In this document: positions 8,355 to 17,565 of the stretch, piece by piece
How positions within the stretch are numbered: the first letter of the stretch is position 1
How the letters are laid out: the number at the start of each line of letters is the position of its first letter
Assembly: GCA_003354055.1 (NCBI GenBank)
Contig: PIVQ01000005.1
Coordinates: forward strand, 1-51,213
Reading direction: 5' to 3'
DNA from: Desulfobacteraceae bacterium
GTDB lineage: Bacteria; Desulfobacterota; Desulfobacteria; Desulfobacterales; Desulfobacteraceae
DNA: 51,213 bases
Position numbers and translations under genes: made by a program
The notes under the pieces: generated by a model
The model's input: only the letters and a program-made list of their open reading frames with translations
The model's database searches: none
Told to the model about the DNA's origin: nothing

Positions 8355-8557
8355 CGATCAACATTCAGACGAGTGAGGAGGACAAAAAGAACCTCAGCCG
8401 GATTTTGGCTAGTGGGGCTCGTTTTCTGGAGAGTGAAGATGGGATTGATGGGTTGATTTCCGCGATAGTCCAGATCATGGAGTACGTGAAGGCTATCGAC
8501 AAGACGTTCGCCGATCTTCAGCGTGACATCCGTATGTCACCAACGAGAGGACAGTGA
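8333..8557 (+). CDS. Small hypothetical protein
   Basis: A 74-residue, mostly helical acidic protein (opening MSNLSHITINIQTSEED). ATG 8333 follows AAGGGAG (8318-8324) and overlaps the primase end. Its stop overlaps the next start as TGATG. Its opening resembles the central part of the 2750-3025 protein. Function unknown. Confidence 0.6.
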   Translation: MSNLSHITINIQTSEEDKKNLSRILASGARFLESEDGIDGLISAIVQIMEYVKAIDKTFADLQRDIRMSPTRGQ

Positions 8558-8832
8558 TGGATACAAGAAGAATCATCTCAAAGCAGTTCGTCGTGCACTT
8601 CCCCTGGACAGGAGTAAAGGAGGAAGACGACGTAACAGCACAGAACGCCACCCAGGTGATCGAAGGTCTTCACACAGGAGCCACTATCGCCGTCCCCAAC
8701 GGGGGAGGGTGGAAGATTGATCACCTGTGGAGTGTCAAGAAGTTGGCATGGATGTGTTTCGCTGGTTTGGTTGTCCACGGATTGCTGATCGGTGCTAGTC
8801 TGGCTTATTGTTTCTCGCACCCCACGCCTTAG
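8557..8832 (+). CDS. Small C-terminal membrane protein
   Basis: A 91-residue protein, last plus-strand gene of the DNA-metabolism block. Residues about 62-87 form one hydrophobic segment (WMCFAGLVVHGLLIGASLAY), so it is likely a single-pass membrane protein. It overlaps the convergent minus-strand gene by 38 bases at the 3' end. Could be a superinfection or lysis-control factor; no family recognised. Confidence 0.6.
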   Translation: MDTRRIISKQFVVHFPWTGVKEEDDVTAQNATQVIEGLHTGATIAVPNGGGWKIDHLWSVKKLAWMCFAGLVVHGLLIGASLAYCFSHPTP

Positions 8833-9346
8833 CCATGCGAGCGACTATTCGCCACAGTGGGTCTTCATTCTTGACTGTAGGACCCTCGAATTCGACGAAC
8901 GCGGGGACGGGGAGGGGACAGTGATGCTTCGAGTGACGGTTTTTGTACTCGATTGCTGATCCCTCCTCGTCCTGGTCGCTCCACTTCCCACACCCACAGC
9001 ACAAACAATAGTGAAGAATCGAATCCGTCTCCTCCTCAAGAATCCCAATTGAGTGAGGACACTTCCAGCATGACTTATTTCTGGCATCGCCCACCACATC
9101 AGGAACCACCCCCGATCTTAGAGTTCTCAGAGCCTTGAATCCCAGACCTAAGATTTCAATGGCTCCCTTCCTCCACTGCTTGTTCATCTCCTTACACTTG
9201 ACTCCCTTTTTGACCACCTTCCCTTTAGGTTCAACTGGTGGGGGTAGTGGTCTATTCGACGAGGTGTACTTTGATGTCACAAGCATGGCACTACGAGCCT
9301 TTCTTTCCCGTTCTGCCATTTCGTGATTGTCAGGAAGAAGTGTCAT
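8795..9346 (-). CDS. Cysteine-rich tail-region protein
   Basis: About 183 residues. The start at 9346 is 4 bases after the upstream stop, so re-initiation is likely; an internal Met at 9319 is the alternative. The C-terminal half has CWKCPHS, a YCLCCGCGKW cluster and a HHCPL segment, together able to bind one or two zinc or iron-sulfur centres. It is the last gene of the late block and converges on the replication block. Related cysteine patterns occur in phage tail-tip regions; exact role unknown. Confidence 0.6.
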   Translation of the reverse strand: MTLLPDNHEMAERERKARSAMLVTSKYTSSNRPLPPPVEPKGKVVKKGVKCKEMNKQWRKGAIEILGLGFKALRTLRSGVVPDVVGDARNKSCWKCPHSIGILEEETDSILHYCLCCGCGKWSDQDEEGSAIEYKNRHSKHHCPLPVPAFVEFEGPTVKNEDPLWRIVARMAKAWGARNNKPD

Positions 9347-9350
9347 TGAT

Positions 9351-10895
9351 TTAGCACCCACACTGAACGAGCATGTTCCTAGGAGTAATGAAGATGAACC
9401 CATCGAATCGTTGCTCTTTTGGTGTGAAAACCCCTCCGTCTAGTTGGGTGTTGTCGTTAGATCTTCCTGGGATCGGCGAGTCTTCGATATTCTGCAGAAC
9501 GTCGCAACACGCACCAGAACAGGCAGATGCAACGAACGTGTCAGGACCAGAACTGATTGACTGATCCGTCTTTAGTCCTTCCCATCTCAAGTAATGAGGT
9601 GTCGCTGGTGTGGCATAGCCTTGATGAAGAACCCTCTCTTCGTTCGGACCCACTACAATCAATTTCCTGGTTTCATGCTCCACACCAGGAGATCCGTCTT
9701 TCTGCAATCTCAAGTCGTAAGGATCTCCCGCATTGAGCAGAGTTAATCCGGCTGGAGCAGCTGACGTCAGCTTGACACGCACACCAAGGAGCATCTTGCA
9801 AGAGGCGGTGAGTCGCTGGAAAGTGTCGGACCCGTCCACGGACGTTTCGGCGTACATGTAGAGCAGGACTGAAAGATCGGTAAGTGTCAAAACAGCGTCA
9901 AGCTCCAGTCTGCTCATGTAGTCTCTGGCTTTGAGTGGGATATCTACCCCGTTGTAAGCGTCGTAGTGAGTTGCTGTTCCCTGGACCACCGTATCAGCCA
10001 AACCCTCTGAATGCAACCATTGTGACATCGAAGCACTGTCGTACTTCTGTGATCCTCCGTGTCCTGGGTTGTCTAGTCGATCAACTATCGCGTTCATTCC
10101 CTCCCACGCAGCGTTAATCAACTGAACCCGGAATGCTTGAGGTGATGAGTACGGGTACTCCTCCCCTGCTGCGTTATTCGTGCTAAGTCGAGCAGTGGAG
10201 GAGAAATCTGGCTGATTCACGTTGTCCGCGATGGCTGGGGTAGTTTCGCCTACGCAGTCAACCTCAGGGTACGCACTGCAGTTACGGATAAAGCAGAAAA
10301 AGTCCGCCTGAACCCAACAGCTAGGAGCAGCTCCAGCAGCCAAGTACATGAATGACATACCAATGTCACCCATAAGGGCAACGTCCACTGTCTTTTCTAC
10401 TAACTGATCGCAGTTATTCGGATCCACGCACTGCTCTACTTGATTGCACGTCATTGCCCATCCGAAAATGTCCCTGACGAACATTCGGCTCATCCACTTC
10501 AACCAGTAGTTTCCTTCGCAGTATTTCTCAGGGGCACAAGGTTGAATGTTGAACGTGTGTACCGTACTCGACCTCTTAAGGAACCATCGAACTTCACTGC
10601 TGTCTGCCATCCAACTGTCATGCGTAAGGTCTGCCAAGTAGTCGTCATCTTGCATGCGTACGCAAAATTTGGGACCGGTGTATCCGGTGTTCCCTGGGTG
10701 AACAGCTGCAGCACCGATTCCCTGACACCTCGTGTGATCCGTGTCTGTGAGTTCACACGGAGATGTAGCGGGAGTGAACTGACCGTTGCTGTAGAAACAG
10801 TCGTTGGTGGTCTCACAATCGCTGAACTGAGGGAAACCGTAAGCCGACGACCAACACTCAGTGGCATCAAAAGATAAACGACATGGTAATGTCAT
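9351..10895 (-). CDS. Cysteine-rich tail tip / structural protein
   Basis: A 514-residue protein rich in cysteines across its length (about 25), with many short beta-type segments and no transmembrane helix. Its place after the tape measure and other tail genes indicates a distal tail or host-contact protein. The start overlaps the previous stop as ATGA (10892-10895). High cysteine content is unusual for a tail protein and suggests disulfides or metal sites. I do not recognise a family. Confidence 0.6.
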   Translation of the reverse strand: MTLPCRLSFDATECWSSAYGFPQFSDCETTNDCFYSNGQFTPATSPCELTDTDHTRCQGIGAAAVHPGNTGYTGPKFCVRMQDDDYLADLTHDSWMADSSEVRWFLKRSSTVHTFNIQPCAPEKYCEGNYWLKWMSRMFVRDIFGWAMTCNQVEQCVDPNNCDQLVEKTVDVALMGDIGMSFMYLAAGAAPSCWVQADFFCFIRNCSAYPEVDCVGETTPAIADNVNQPDFSSTARLSTNNAAGEEYPYSSPQAFRVQLINAAWEGMNAIVDRLDNPGHGGSQKYDSASMSQWLHSEGLADTVVQGTATHYDAYNGVDIPLKARDYMSRLELDAVLTLTDLSVLLYMYAETSVDGSDTFQRLTASCKMLLGVRVKLTSAAPAGLTLLNAGDPYDLRLQKDGSPGVEHETRKLIVVGPNEERVLHQGYATPATPHYLRWEGLKTDQSISSGPDTFVASACSGACCDVLQNIEDSPIPGRSNDNTQLDGGVFTPKEQRFDGFIFITPRNMLVQCGC

Positions 10896-12085
10896 ATCCG
10901 TTCACACCCTCCTGCAGTGTCGGTCTTCATAATCATCGGCCTTCTCTCCAGTAAGGACATAGAAGACCACACACCACCCTCCACCCTGTTCTGCCACGGG
11001 ATTGGCAGTTGACCCAATTCAGGAAGAGAACGCGAGACTTCCATCCCTGTATACGTGTTAGTCAACAACCCACCCGACACTTCGTCGTCGGATTCCAGCT
11101 TAATCACCCACTGACCTGTCACCGGATCGACTACGTCATCTCCCCATAGGTAAGACCATAAACCATTCGGCTTGATCACCGGAACGGTCGATCTCCATCT
11201 GTTGATTGGTAGTCCAGTACCAGGAACAAAAGCACCCTCCACCAAACCAAAGTTGAATTCAACCAAAAAGTGCGTGTACATGTTTGGTGTGCAAAGATCG
11301 TTGAATTGACCGAAGGTAGACCACGCTCTCACCTGAACAGTACTCGACCCTTCGAATAGGTCGTTCCAGATGGTAGCGTCAATCGTCTTCTCCACCACCA
11401 ACGGACCGTTATCGCAGCTTAAGCCGTTACCCGTACCGTCAAGATTGGTTCCCTTGATGGCTTCTTTGAACGCAACCGAAGTTAATCGTTCGTTCCACGG
11501 CTGAAGCACCCACGTATCAAAAGCGTTGATGTCCGGTTCACCGAGAATTAAAGTGAAAGCAGTGCCATCACTCTGACCCTCAAATCGAATAAACGGATTC
11601 TGATCAAATGCCGTGATTCCGGCATTGTCACCTGAAGCGTTCCAAGAGTTAACTAAACCAGTGACGAGATTCTGGATCAAATCGTCCGCTAAAACTGTGT
11701 ATGATGCCACCACAGTGACACCTAAAAGGATCTCCCACACTTGACCCGGTGCCATGTCCCACAGTGGGTCTGCTGTTATCTCCACTCTAGATATCTGAGC
11801 AGACGAGGTGTCCTCCACGAAGAGATGAGTCACTGCATTAGTTGGTGTTTGATCAGCCAGCATTGTCAAGGTGATCACCGGATTGTTGAACGCGGAAGGG
11901 GCTGCCACACTTATGACATACACGTCCTCACGATCATCGTACGTGGAGAAGTTGATGTTTCCGCTGTTCTCGCTGAACGCTCCCTCCGCCGTGTCGGGGG
12001 TGATCGTCCCAGGGAGAACAGGAACAGAAATCATCTGGACTGGAAGTAGTGTACGCTTTAGCGTATTTGGATTAGACACCACCAC
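10892..12085 (-). CDS. Tail protein
   Basis: About 397 residues, beta-rich, no membrane segments. It starts at GTG 12085 (or the in-frame GTGs at 12082 and 12079), overlapping the preceding gene by 14 bases. Being between two other tail-tip genes, it is probably a structural component of the tail tip. No domain recognised. Confidence 0.6.
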   Translation of the reverse strand: MVVSNPNTLKRTLLPVQMISVPVLPGTITPDTAEGAFSENSGNINFSTYDDREDVYVISVAAPSAFNNPVITLTMLADQTPTNAVTHLFVEDTSSAQISRVEITADPLWDMAPGQVWEILLGVTVVASYTVLADDLIQNLVTGLVNSWNASGDNAGITAFDQNPFIRFEGQSDGTAFTLILGEPDINAFDTWVLQPWNERLTSVAFKEAIKGTNLDGTGNGLSCDNGPLVVEKTIDATIWNDLFEGSSTVQVRAWSTFGQFNDLCTPNMYTHFLVEFNFGLVEGAFVPGTGLPINRWRSTVPVIKPNGLWSYLWGDDVVDPVTGQWVIKLESDDEVSGGLLTNTYTGMEVSRSLPELGQLPIPWQNRVEGGVWSSMSLLERRPMIMKTDTAGGCERI

Positions 12086-12590
12086 CCCCAGCTTCCGTTG
12101 CTTCAGGATCGATGAAGCCGATGTTTTCGGCCCAACGGTACATGAGTGTCAACTGATTGGCACTGTTGTAAGTAAAGAGAGCAGCACCACTGAGGTTCTC
12201 AGGAGGAACGATGTCGACAACGGGTCTCACTGCTCCTTGGATGTTGTACTGTGCGTACGTACCCCCGATTAGAGGATAAGCCTCAAACACACCCCCCACG
12301 GCACCGATGTGGTAGCGTTGACCGTCTTCTCCAGTCAACTTTGCCTCCCCAGGCTGTTCGATTACCTGTTGAACTTCAAGTAGGGGTGTCACTAAGTCGA
12401 CAGTCCGTAAGACGCAGACCTTTAGATCACTTCCTGACCCGGTACCAGGAATGATGGCTATTCCATCACTTCCAGCCACCACACGCATTCCGGTAACTCC
12501 TTGTGCCAGAGCCCGAACTATGCGATTCCAAGACTCCGCACTCGGAAGATCACCAGGAGAAATTCTAGGTTCGTGTATAGTGCCAGCCAT
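12072..12590 (-). CDS. Tail-associated structural protein
   Basis: A 172-residue protein, opening MAGTIHEPRISPGDLPSAES and ending in a glycine-rich tail (AGGGGV). The start codon sits in the spacer of a genome-wide palindrome (12580-12597), as for several late genes. Similar small genes occur downstream of the tape measure in siphoviruses. Function not assigned. Confidence 0.6.
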   Translation of the reverse strand: MAGTIHEPRISPGDLPSAESWNRIVRALAQGVTGMRVVAGSDGIAIIPGTGSGSDLKVCVLRTVDLVTPLLEVQQVIEQPGEAKLTGEDGQRYHIGAVGGVFEAYPLIGGTYAQYNIQGAVRPVVDIVPPENLSGAALFTYNSANQLTLMYRWAENIGFIDPEATEAGGGGV

Positions 12591-12593
12591 TTG

Positions 12594-13439
12594 TCACCCT
12601 GAAATAGTGCTAAAGTCGCCAAGGGGAAAATGCCGGTAGTTCTCGGACGTACCCACTTTATGTAGGTGGTCCCAGTTTCCCCACGTGTTTGCCACAGGAC
12701 CCGCGATATCCGGTCGCCAGAACCGATTCCATCCCCCAAAATCAGCCTTAAACCGATACTCGAATGTCACCATACCAGAAGCACTCTTTCTGATGACGGG
12801 AGGCTTGCATAAAAGCTGCCCTGCTGTGAAGATGATCTGCAGAAAGTGTGTCGTGACACTGGCATCGTTGGTCCTACCAACTAGATCGGCAACAGCAGCC
12901 CAGACGTTGTATGTCACACCAACGTCAGTGGCTAAGATGTTATGATGGGTTTGGGTGTAGTCCATCCCAAATAGCTGCTTTGTGGGAGCCTCTGCTGCCG
13001 AGATAGGCTTATCATCATCAGCCCACTGTAAGGTGTCGTGAGGAAGAGGAATAGCCTCTATCGTGGGGACTATCTCCTCTGAGATCGGAATCTGAAGCCC
13101 ACCCAGTAGAATATCCTCAGGGTCGAGGATCTGCGGAGATCGATACTCTACGGTCAGACGTGCTTTTTCGTGGACTACCCATCCATCGGCGTGTTGGCTG
13201 GACGCTGCCGTAATCGGAGCGATTCCTACTTTTTTGCAGAATGCCGTAGGTGTGGCATGCGGGTAGATGTAGCCCAGGCCGTTGTTTGCGTTAAGCAAAA
13301 GATCTCGCAGGGTGTAGCGTTCAGCCCAATCACACGTCAACACCTGAGTCACATTCAGGGACCCCTGCTCGAACTTTTCCGCAGGGGACCCCTCAGCCTC
13401 TGCCCAACTAGGCACCGTTGCAACGAACGGATCTGCCAT
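12594..13439 (-). CDS. Probable distal tail protein
   Basis: A 281-residue protein encoded directly after the tape measure, the usual place of the distal tail protein or hub. It has a long central segment of mixed beta structure and a C-terminal FEYRFKADFGGWNRFWR segment rich in aromatics. No membrane helices. The gene has palindromes at 12848, 12911 and 13241 in the same codon phase. Role inferred from position only. Confidence 0.55.
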   Translation of the reverse strand: MADPFVATVPSWAEAEGSPAEKFEQGSLNVTQVLTCDWAERYTLRDLLLNANNGLGYIYPHATPTAFCKKVGIAPITAASSQHADGWVVHEKARLTVEYRSPQILDPEDILLGGLQIPISEEIVPTIEAIPLPHDTLQWADDDKPISAAEAPTKQLFGMDYTQTHHNILATDVGVTYNVWAAVADLVGRTNDASVTTHFLQIIFTAGQLLCKPPVIRKSASGMVTFEYRFKADFGGWNRFWRPDIAGPVANTWGNWDHLHKVGTSENYRHFPLGDFSTISG

Positions 13440-13449
13440 AACTTATCTC

Positions 13450-15474
13450 CTACTTGAAGCCCAACTCTTGCTTCTTAAGTGCCAAGATCACGTCATCCAA
13501 CTTGTCGTTCGAGATCTTCGTCAAATCCACTATCGTGGTGGTGTTTTTTGCTGTCTTCTCAGTTGAAGCGTCCTTTTGTGAAGTAGCGGAGGAGCTTGCC
13601 GAATCACTCCTCCTCCTGGAAGCTGCTGCCTCTAAGACCCTGCGTCTCGTTCCCTCCAATGACTCAAGGCTGGCATTCACAGCTTCCTGTTGCTTCCTCA
13701 TCTCCATTAATCTGTTGACCTGCTCTTCCGTCAGAAGTCCTTCTCTCTGGAACAGATCCAGTCTCTCTTTGAACTCTGCATCTCTTTGCTCTTCAGTCTT
13801 CAGCATCTCCTGTAGGGCATCCAACTCTGATTGCAGTGTCGCTCTTCTATCCCTCCTAGCTTGAGCCTCATCGTTGATTGCCTGGACTGCAAGCTCTGTT
13901 GCCTCTGCTTGTCTCTTCTTGAATTCGATGTCTTGTGCCGCAAGTCTGGCACCCAGAAGCACCCCACCGTTGGCACCCTTCAGCTTTAGTTCGTAGATGG
14001 CCACAGCTTCGGAGGTCATACCAAAGGTGTCTCTCTGGATTTCCAACCTCTGCGTCAGCTTATCTACCTCTTCACGCAAGCTCTTTGACTCTTCGCTCTC
14101 CCGTTCCCTCTCAGGTGCCGGAGTATCGTCACCTCGTGCTTTCCTCCCCGTGGCCGTTAATCTTGCCATCTCCCTGCTGATGCCTCTGATCTGTTCAGCT
14201 ATCTTGGCTGCGTTTCCTGCAGCGTTATTCCTCAAGTACCAGGGAGCATCCGACGTGGCCATCTCTATTTGTTCGGCCTTGAGTCTCTCTAGTGACGCTT
14301 TCATGTCACGAAGAGCACTTAATCTAGACTGCATATCTGTAGCGTCTGCTGCTCTTTCTTGTGCCTCACTTAGGTCATTCCAGTTTTTCGCCGCTTCCTT
14401 GCTTGCCTCACCAGCTGCGTCTAGATCCTTCTCCAGTCCCTTGATCCACGCGACGAATGCCAAACCTGTGGCAAGAACGGCAGCAAAAGCAGCAACTAGG
14501 AGGGTAAGAGGTCCGCCCATAAAGAGCATCGCAGCACCGGCAGCCTCCACAGCAGGAATAAGGAAGGTGATGACAGCAGCGAACCCTTTGACCAAACTGA
14601 TGACCTTAGGTAAAACAACCATCACTGCCAAAGTAGCGGCACCCCACTTAGCCACTGTGACAATCATCTCCTTGTTCTTTTCGATCCATGCTGCGATTTC
14701 AGGAAGACCCTCCCTTAAGGCAGTTATCCATCTGGTGGCCATGGGGAGAAGTTGGGTCCCTATCTCTACTGCCAAATCCTTGGCACTTGAAGTGAGACCA
14801 CGCAGTTGATTAGCGAAGGAACCAGCCGTCCGAACTGCATCGCCTTGAGCGTCAGAGGTCGAGTCAATGATGATTGCTAGCCTTGCCATTGCCTTTTCAG
14901 CAGGTGTCATGTCTTTGACACTTTTGTTGAGCCCCTGCTGAAACGCTTTTTGTGCAATCGTGGCTTCGTTGATAACGATTCCGTACCTCTGTACTGCTCT
15001 GTGTTGTCCAACCAAGGCAGACGTGAGAGCCTGGATGACCTGTGGTTCTGCCTCGTTGTTGAACGAGCCGAGATCAATAGCCAACTGCACAACCTGCTGA
15101 CTAAGTGCCGCAGCTTGATCACGTGCGAAGCCAAGCGGGACAAACGTATCCTGAACAGAAGAAAGGAAGCGAACCAACTCTGCGACTGACCTTTGCGTGG
15201 CATCAGCCGTGACTCTCGCCCACTCGAGCACTGCATCACTGTTCCCCTTAAACACAGCCCTAAATTTGCCGGTGTCCTCCTCAAAATCAGAAGCCAGCTT
15301 GATTAATCCAGCAAATGCAGCACCTCCAACCAGAAGCATACGTCGTGCTGTTCTAGCTACGGCGTCCATCTTCTGTTGCATACCCCGCATCGTGCGTGTC
15401 ACTCTACTGGCACCCGATTGCCACTTGTTGTCGTCAAGGGTCAGATCGAGATGGGCTGCATTTACTCTGCTCAT
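13450..15474 (-). CDS. Tail tape measure protein
   Basis: A 674-residue protein with an N-terminal coiled region, a TP901-type core (near 65-230, including SVAELVRFLSSVQD and LSQQVVQLA), two or three hydrophobic stretches at about 275-345 and a long charged coiled-coil C-terminus. It sets tail length; this size suggests a tail near 100 nm and hence siphovirus form. The start overlaps the frameshift-product stop as ATGA. All ten palindromes I checked in it begin at codon position 2. Confidence 0.85.
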   Translation of the reverse strand: MSRVNAAHLDLTLDDNKWQSGASRVTRTMRGMQQKMDAVARTARRMLLVGGAAFAGLIKLASDFEEDTGKFRAVFKGNSDAVLEWARVTADATQRSVAELVRFLSSVQDTFVPLGFARDQAAALSQQVVQLAIDLGSFNNEAEPQVIQALTSALVGQHRAVQRYGIVINEATIAQKAFQQGLNKSVKDMTPAEKAMARLAIIIDSTSDAQGDAVRTAGSFANQLRGLTSSAKDLAVEIGTQLLPMATRWITALREGLPEIAAWIEKNKEMIVTVAKWGAATLAVMVVLPKVISLVKGFAAVITFLIPAVEAAGAAMLFMGGPLTLLVAAFAAVLATGLAFVAWIKGLEKDLDAAGEASKEAAKNWNDLSEAQERAADATDMQSRLSALRDMKASLERLKAEQIEMATSDAPWYLRNNAAGNAAKIAEQIRGISREMARLTATGRKARGDDTPAPERERESEESKSLREEVDKLTQRLEIQRDTFGMTSEAVAIYELKLKGANGGVLLGARLAAQDIEFKKRQAEATELAVQAINDEAQARRDRRATLQSELDALQEMLKTEEQRDAEFKERLDLFQREGLLTEEQVNRLMEMRKQQEAVNASLESLEGTRRRVLEAAASRRRSDSASSSATSQKDASTEKTAKNTTTIVDLTKISNDKLDDVILALKKQELGFK

Positions 15475-16195
15475 TGAACTCCTGCTTTCAACGCGTCTTC
15501 CATGGTAGCGTGTCTTACCGTTCCCGGTGTCGTACTCCCTGTCATCTCGGCTATTGCATCATTCACGTACTGTTCTGTTTGGTAGGGTGTCAAGGCTCTG
15601 ACAGTCTCAGCACTCCACCCTCTAGCTCTAGCCAAAAGATGATAGGCGGCATCAACGTCTCCTACCTTCCCGCTTTTCTCCTCTCCCTTTGCTTTTTCCG
15701 TCTTTCTCTTCTTCTCACCCTCTCCCCGTCCGTCAGCTTTTTTTTTACGTCATCTTTTGATGAATTGAGCCTGTCGTACTCGTCGAGTGCCGCATTCATG
15801 ACATCCGGGTCCATGACCTCCCGAAGGATCTCTCCCGTGTCCACTTCAGGATGATGCCTCTGTAAGCCAAACCACAGAAGCTTAGCTACTCCCCGTGGGG
15901 TGACCATCGTGGCCAGAGTTAGCCCCGATGCCATGGTAGTGCCACACGCTTGATCAAAGGCTCGATCCTTCATCCTCTGCTCTTCTTCTTTGTTCTGAGC
16001 AATGATCTTGAGATCCTCTTTTTCGTCTCCTGTCAGGGGTATGGCACTGGCTCTTGCTGCCTTTCCCGCTTCATTCACGTGTTCTGCTCGTACCCAAGCC
16101 ATGTACTCGTCTAAGTCTTCATTGGTTAGCGGGACCATACGATACTGGTTAGGTCCAAGAAAGAGGGTGCCCGCTGCTGCACTCATTTGTGCCAT
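15471..16195 (-). CDS. Tail assembly chaperone GT, made by -1 frameshift
   Basis: An open frame in -1 relative to the G-like gene runs without a stop from the slippery run to a TGA at 15473-15471 that overlaps the tape measure start. The run, read on the minus strand, is nine A followed by G (15746-15737), containing A AAA AAG, a classical -1 slippery heptamer. The extension adds about 90 residues, including GDVDAAYHLLARARGWSAET. Lambda and many siphoviruses make gpGT this way. The frame openness and heptamer are seen; frameshifting itself is inferred. Confidence 0.75.
15662..16195 (-). CDS. Tail assembly chaperone G-like
   Basis: A 177-residue protein preceding the tape measure. Start ATG 16195 lies inside a genome palindrome (16189-16206). 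It has a compact N-terminal domain and a very basic C-terminal tail (RRRERRKKQRERRKAGR). Position between tail tube and tape measure matches lambda gpG, which coats the tape measure during assembly. Part of the ribosomes are expected to shift frame at 15743-15737 to make the longer form. Confidence 0.7.
   Translation of the reverse strand: MAQMSAAAGTLFLGPNQYRMVPLTNEDLDEYMAWVRAEHVNEAGKAARASAIPLTGDEKEDLKIIAQNKEEEQRMKDRAFDQACGTTMASGLTLATMVTPRGVAKLLWFGLQRHHPEVDTGEILREVMDPDVMNAALDEYDRLNSSKDDVKKKLTDGERVRRRERRKKQRERRKAGR
15737..15746 (-). promoter_or_regulatory. Programmed -1 frameshift slippery site
   Basis: Nine consecutive A then G on the minus strand, in frame as GTA AAA AAA AAG CTG. The heptamer A AAA AAG lets both tRNAs re-pair one base back. 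GC-rich codons follow, which could add a stimulatory structure. It is the only run of this length in the late genes that I noticed. Confidence 0.75.
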
Positions 16196-16214
16196 AGTCC
16201 TGTCACTCCTACCC

Positions 16215-17042
16215 TTATGGCCAGAAATCCCCACCCGTAGGCTGTGTGATAACACCTTCGGTGGGCGTAGCTGCAACATCGGTGTATCCGGTCATGGCAC
16301 AATTGACTGTACCCTTTACGACCGCGTTTGTCTCAACGTTGCACTCAATGTCCGTCACGGACTCGATCATCATCCAATTGAACAACCAGAACTCCGTAGC
16401 ATTCACGTAAACCCGAAGGTGATGCGTGGAACCCTTGGTCAAGAACGTTGCCAACGTCGCGACATTCTGGGTGTATGACACGTTTGCGTCATACGTCCCC
16501 TTCAGTCGCTTCGTCTCCCCTGCAGTAGAGGAATCACGATATGCCACGTTCGCGGCAGTCAACCGCAAAGTGATTGTCGTGATGTTCTCTATCTCTGCAT
16601 AAGACGGAGTAGCAGAAGGAGTGGCACTTTCAATCTTACAGTCAATCGATGAATCAGGATCCGGGACGGTCGCATCCGTGGCCACAGAAGCACCCAGGGT
16701 CAAAGCCCCATTGCTACTGAAATTGACCACGTGTTTGACTATCTCGCCAGCTTCCACATCAATGGTCAACTCGAACGAATCGACGATTGCCACACCTGTG
16801 GCACCCAACGATCCGTTGATTGAACCAGTGAAGGTAAAACCAGCACCGGGAAAAACAGCAGGCTGACCGTCCCACGCTTCATACCGTCCCGACCAATCAC
16901 CGTTACCGGCAAGTCGCTTTGGCATGTTGGTTGTGTTTGAGGCTACAATAGCCTTCAGGTCCTCCGTAGAGGTAACCTGCCACAAACCAACTGTGTGAAC
17001 ACCATCAACTGCTCCAAGCTCCCCGGATAGAGGCGTAGCCAT
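16215..17042 (-). CDS. Major tail tube protein
   Basis: A 275-residue beta-rich protein (MATPLSGELGAVDGVHTVGL opening) upstream of the chaperones and tape measure, the standard siphovirus position for the tail tube. It contains an immunoglobulin-like stretch with many T/S/V residues and a WLFNWMMIES segment near the end. It should form stacked hexamer rings around the tape measure. Identity is from position, size and composition. Confidence 0.65.
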   Translation of the reverse strand: MATPLSGELGAVDGVHTVGLWQVTSTEDLKAIVASNTTNMPKRLAGNGDWSGRYEAWDGQPAVFPGAGFTFTGSINGSLGATGVAIVDSFELTIDVEAGEIVKHVVNFSSNGALTLGASVATDATVPDPDSSIDCKIESATPSATPSYAEIENITTITLRLTAANVAYRDSSTAGETKRLKGTYDANVSYTQNVATLATFLTKGSTHHLRVYVNATEFWLFNWMMIESVTDIECNVETNAVVKGTVNCAMTGYTDVAATPTEGVITQPTGGDFWP

Positions 17043-17045
17043 ATG

Positions 17046-17564
17046 TCACGCTCCTGTCACAAAGAGACTTCTCTTAAACCAACACTCGGTCAAGCCAGAC
17101 CATACACCAGTCCACCCAGGAACACCACGAGCGAGATCTTCATCAGTGACCCCAATCACGATCTCCGTAGGTTCGGCTTTGACCACGAATGTCTGCCCTT
17201 TCCAGGTAAGAGGCGTAAGCTTCGTACTCCAGTTATACAGAGCACGAAGAATAGCCCAGGAAAGAGGAAACATCATCGGTGTCATCCGTTTGTCACCGGT
17301 AGACACCTGTACTTCCCAACGATAGAGGACCATCAAAGAATTAGACGACTTATGCGTGTTGATCTCGCATGCCACAGGTATGACACGTACCTCCGGTAAG
17401 TCTCCTTCACGGATAACTTGCCGAAAGGGGTCTGCCGCACGTTTGTCATCGTTCAGCTTCACCCTATTCTGTGGTTTTACCATTTCGGTGAACAAATCGC
17501 TCACCTCTAGGACCTCCCACGTGGCGTTGTGTATCTGCGTCAACGGATCAGTCTCGATAGCCAT
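17046..17564 (-). CDS. Probable tail terminator / head-tail joining protein
   Basis: A 172-residue protein between the gpG-like morphogenesis protein and the tail tube gene. Size and position match tail terminators that cap the tube. It has a mid segment MVLYRWEVQVSTGD and a tryptophan-rich C-terminal third. No motif proves the role. Confidence 0.5.
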   Translation of the reverse strand: MAIETDPLTQIHNATWEVLEVSDLFTEMVKPQNRVKLNDDKRAADPFRQVIREGDLPEVRVIPVACEINTHKSSNSLMVLYRWEVQVSTGDKRMTPMMFPLSWAILRALYNWSTKLTPLTWKGQTFVVKAEPTEIVIGVTDEDLARGVPGWTGVWSGLTECWFKRSLFVTGA

Positions 17565-17565
17565 C

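Noticed and set aside
13997..14809. Plus-strand open frame of 270 residues
   Set aside because: Antisense shadow of the tape measure gene; serine/alanine-rich composition follows from the opposite frame.
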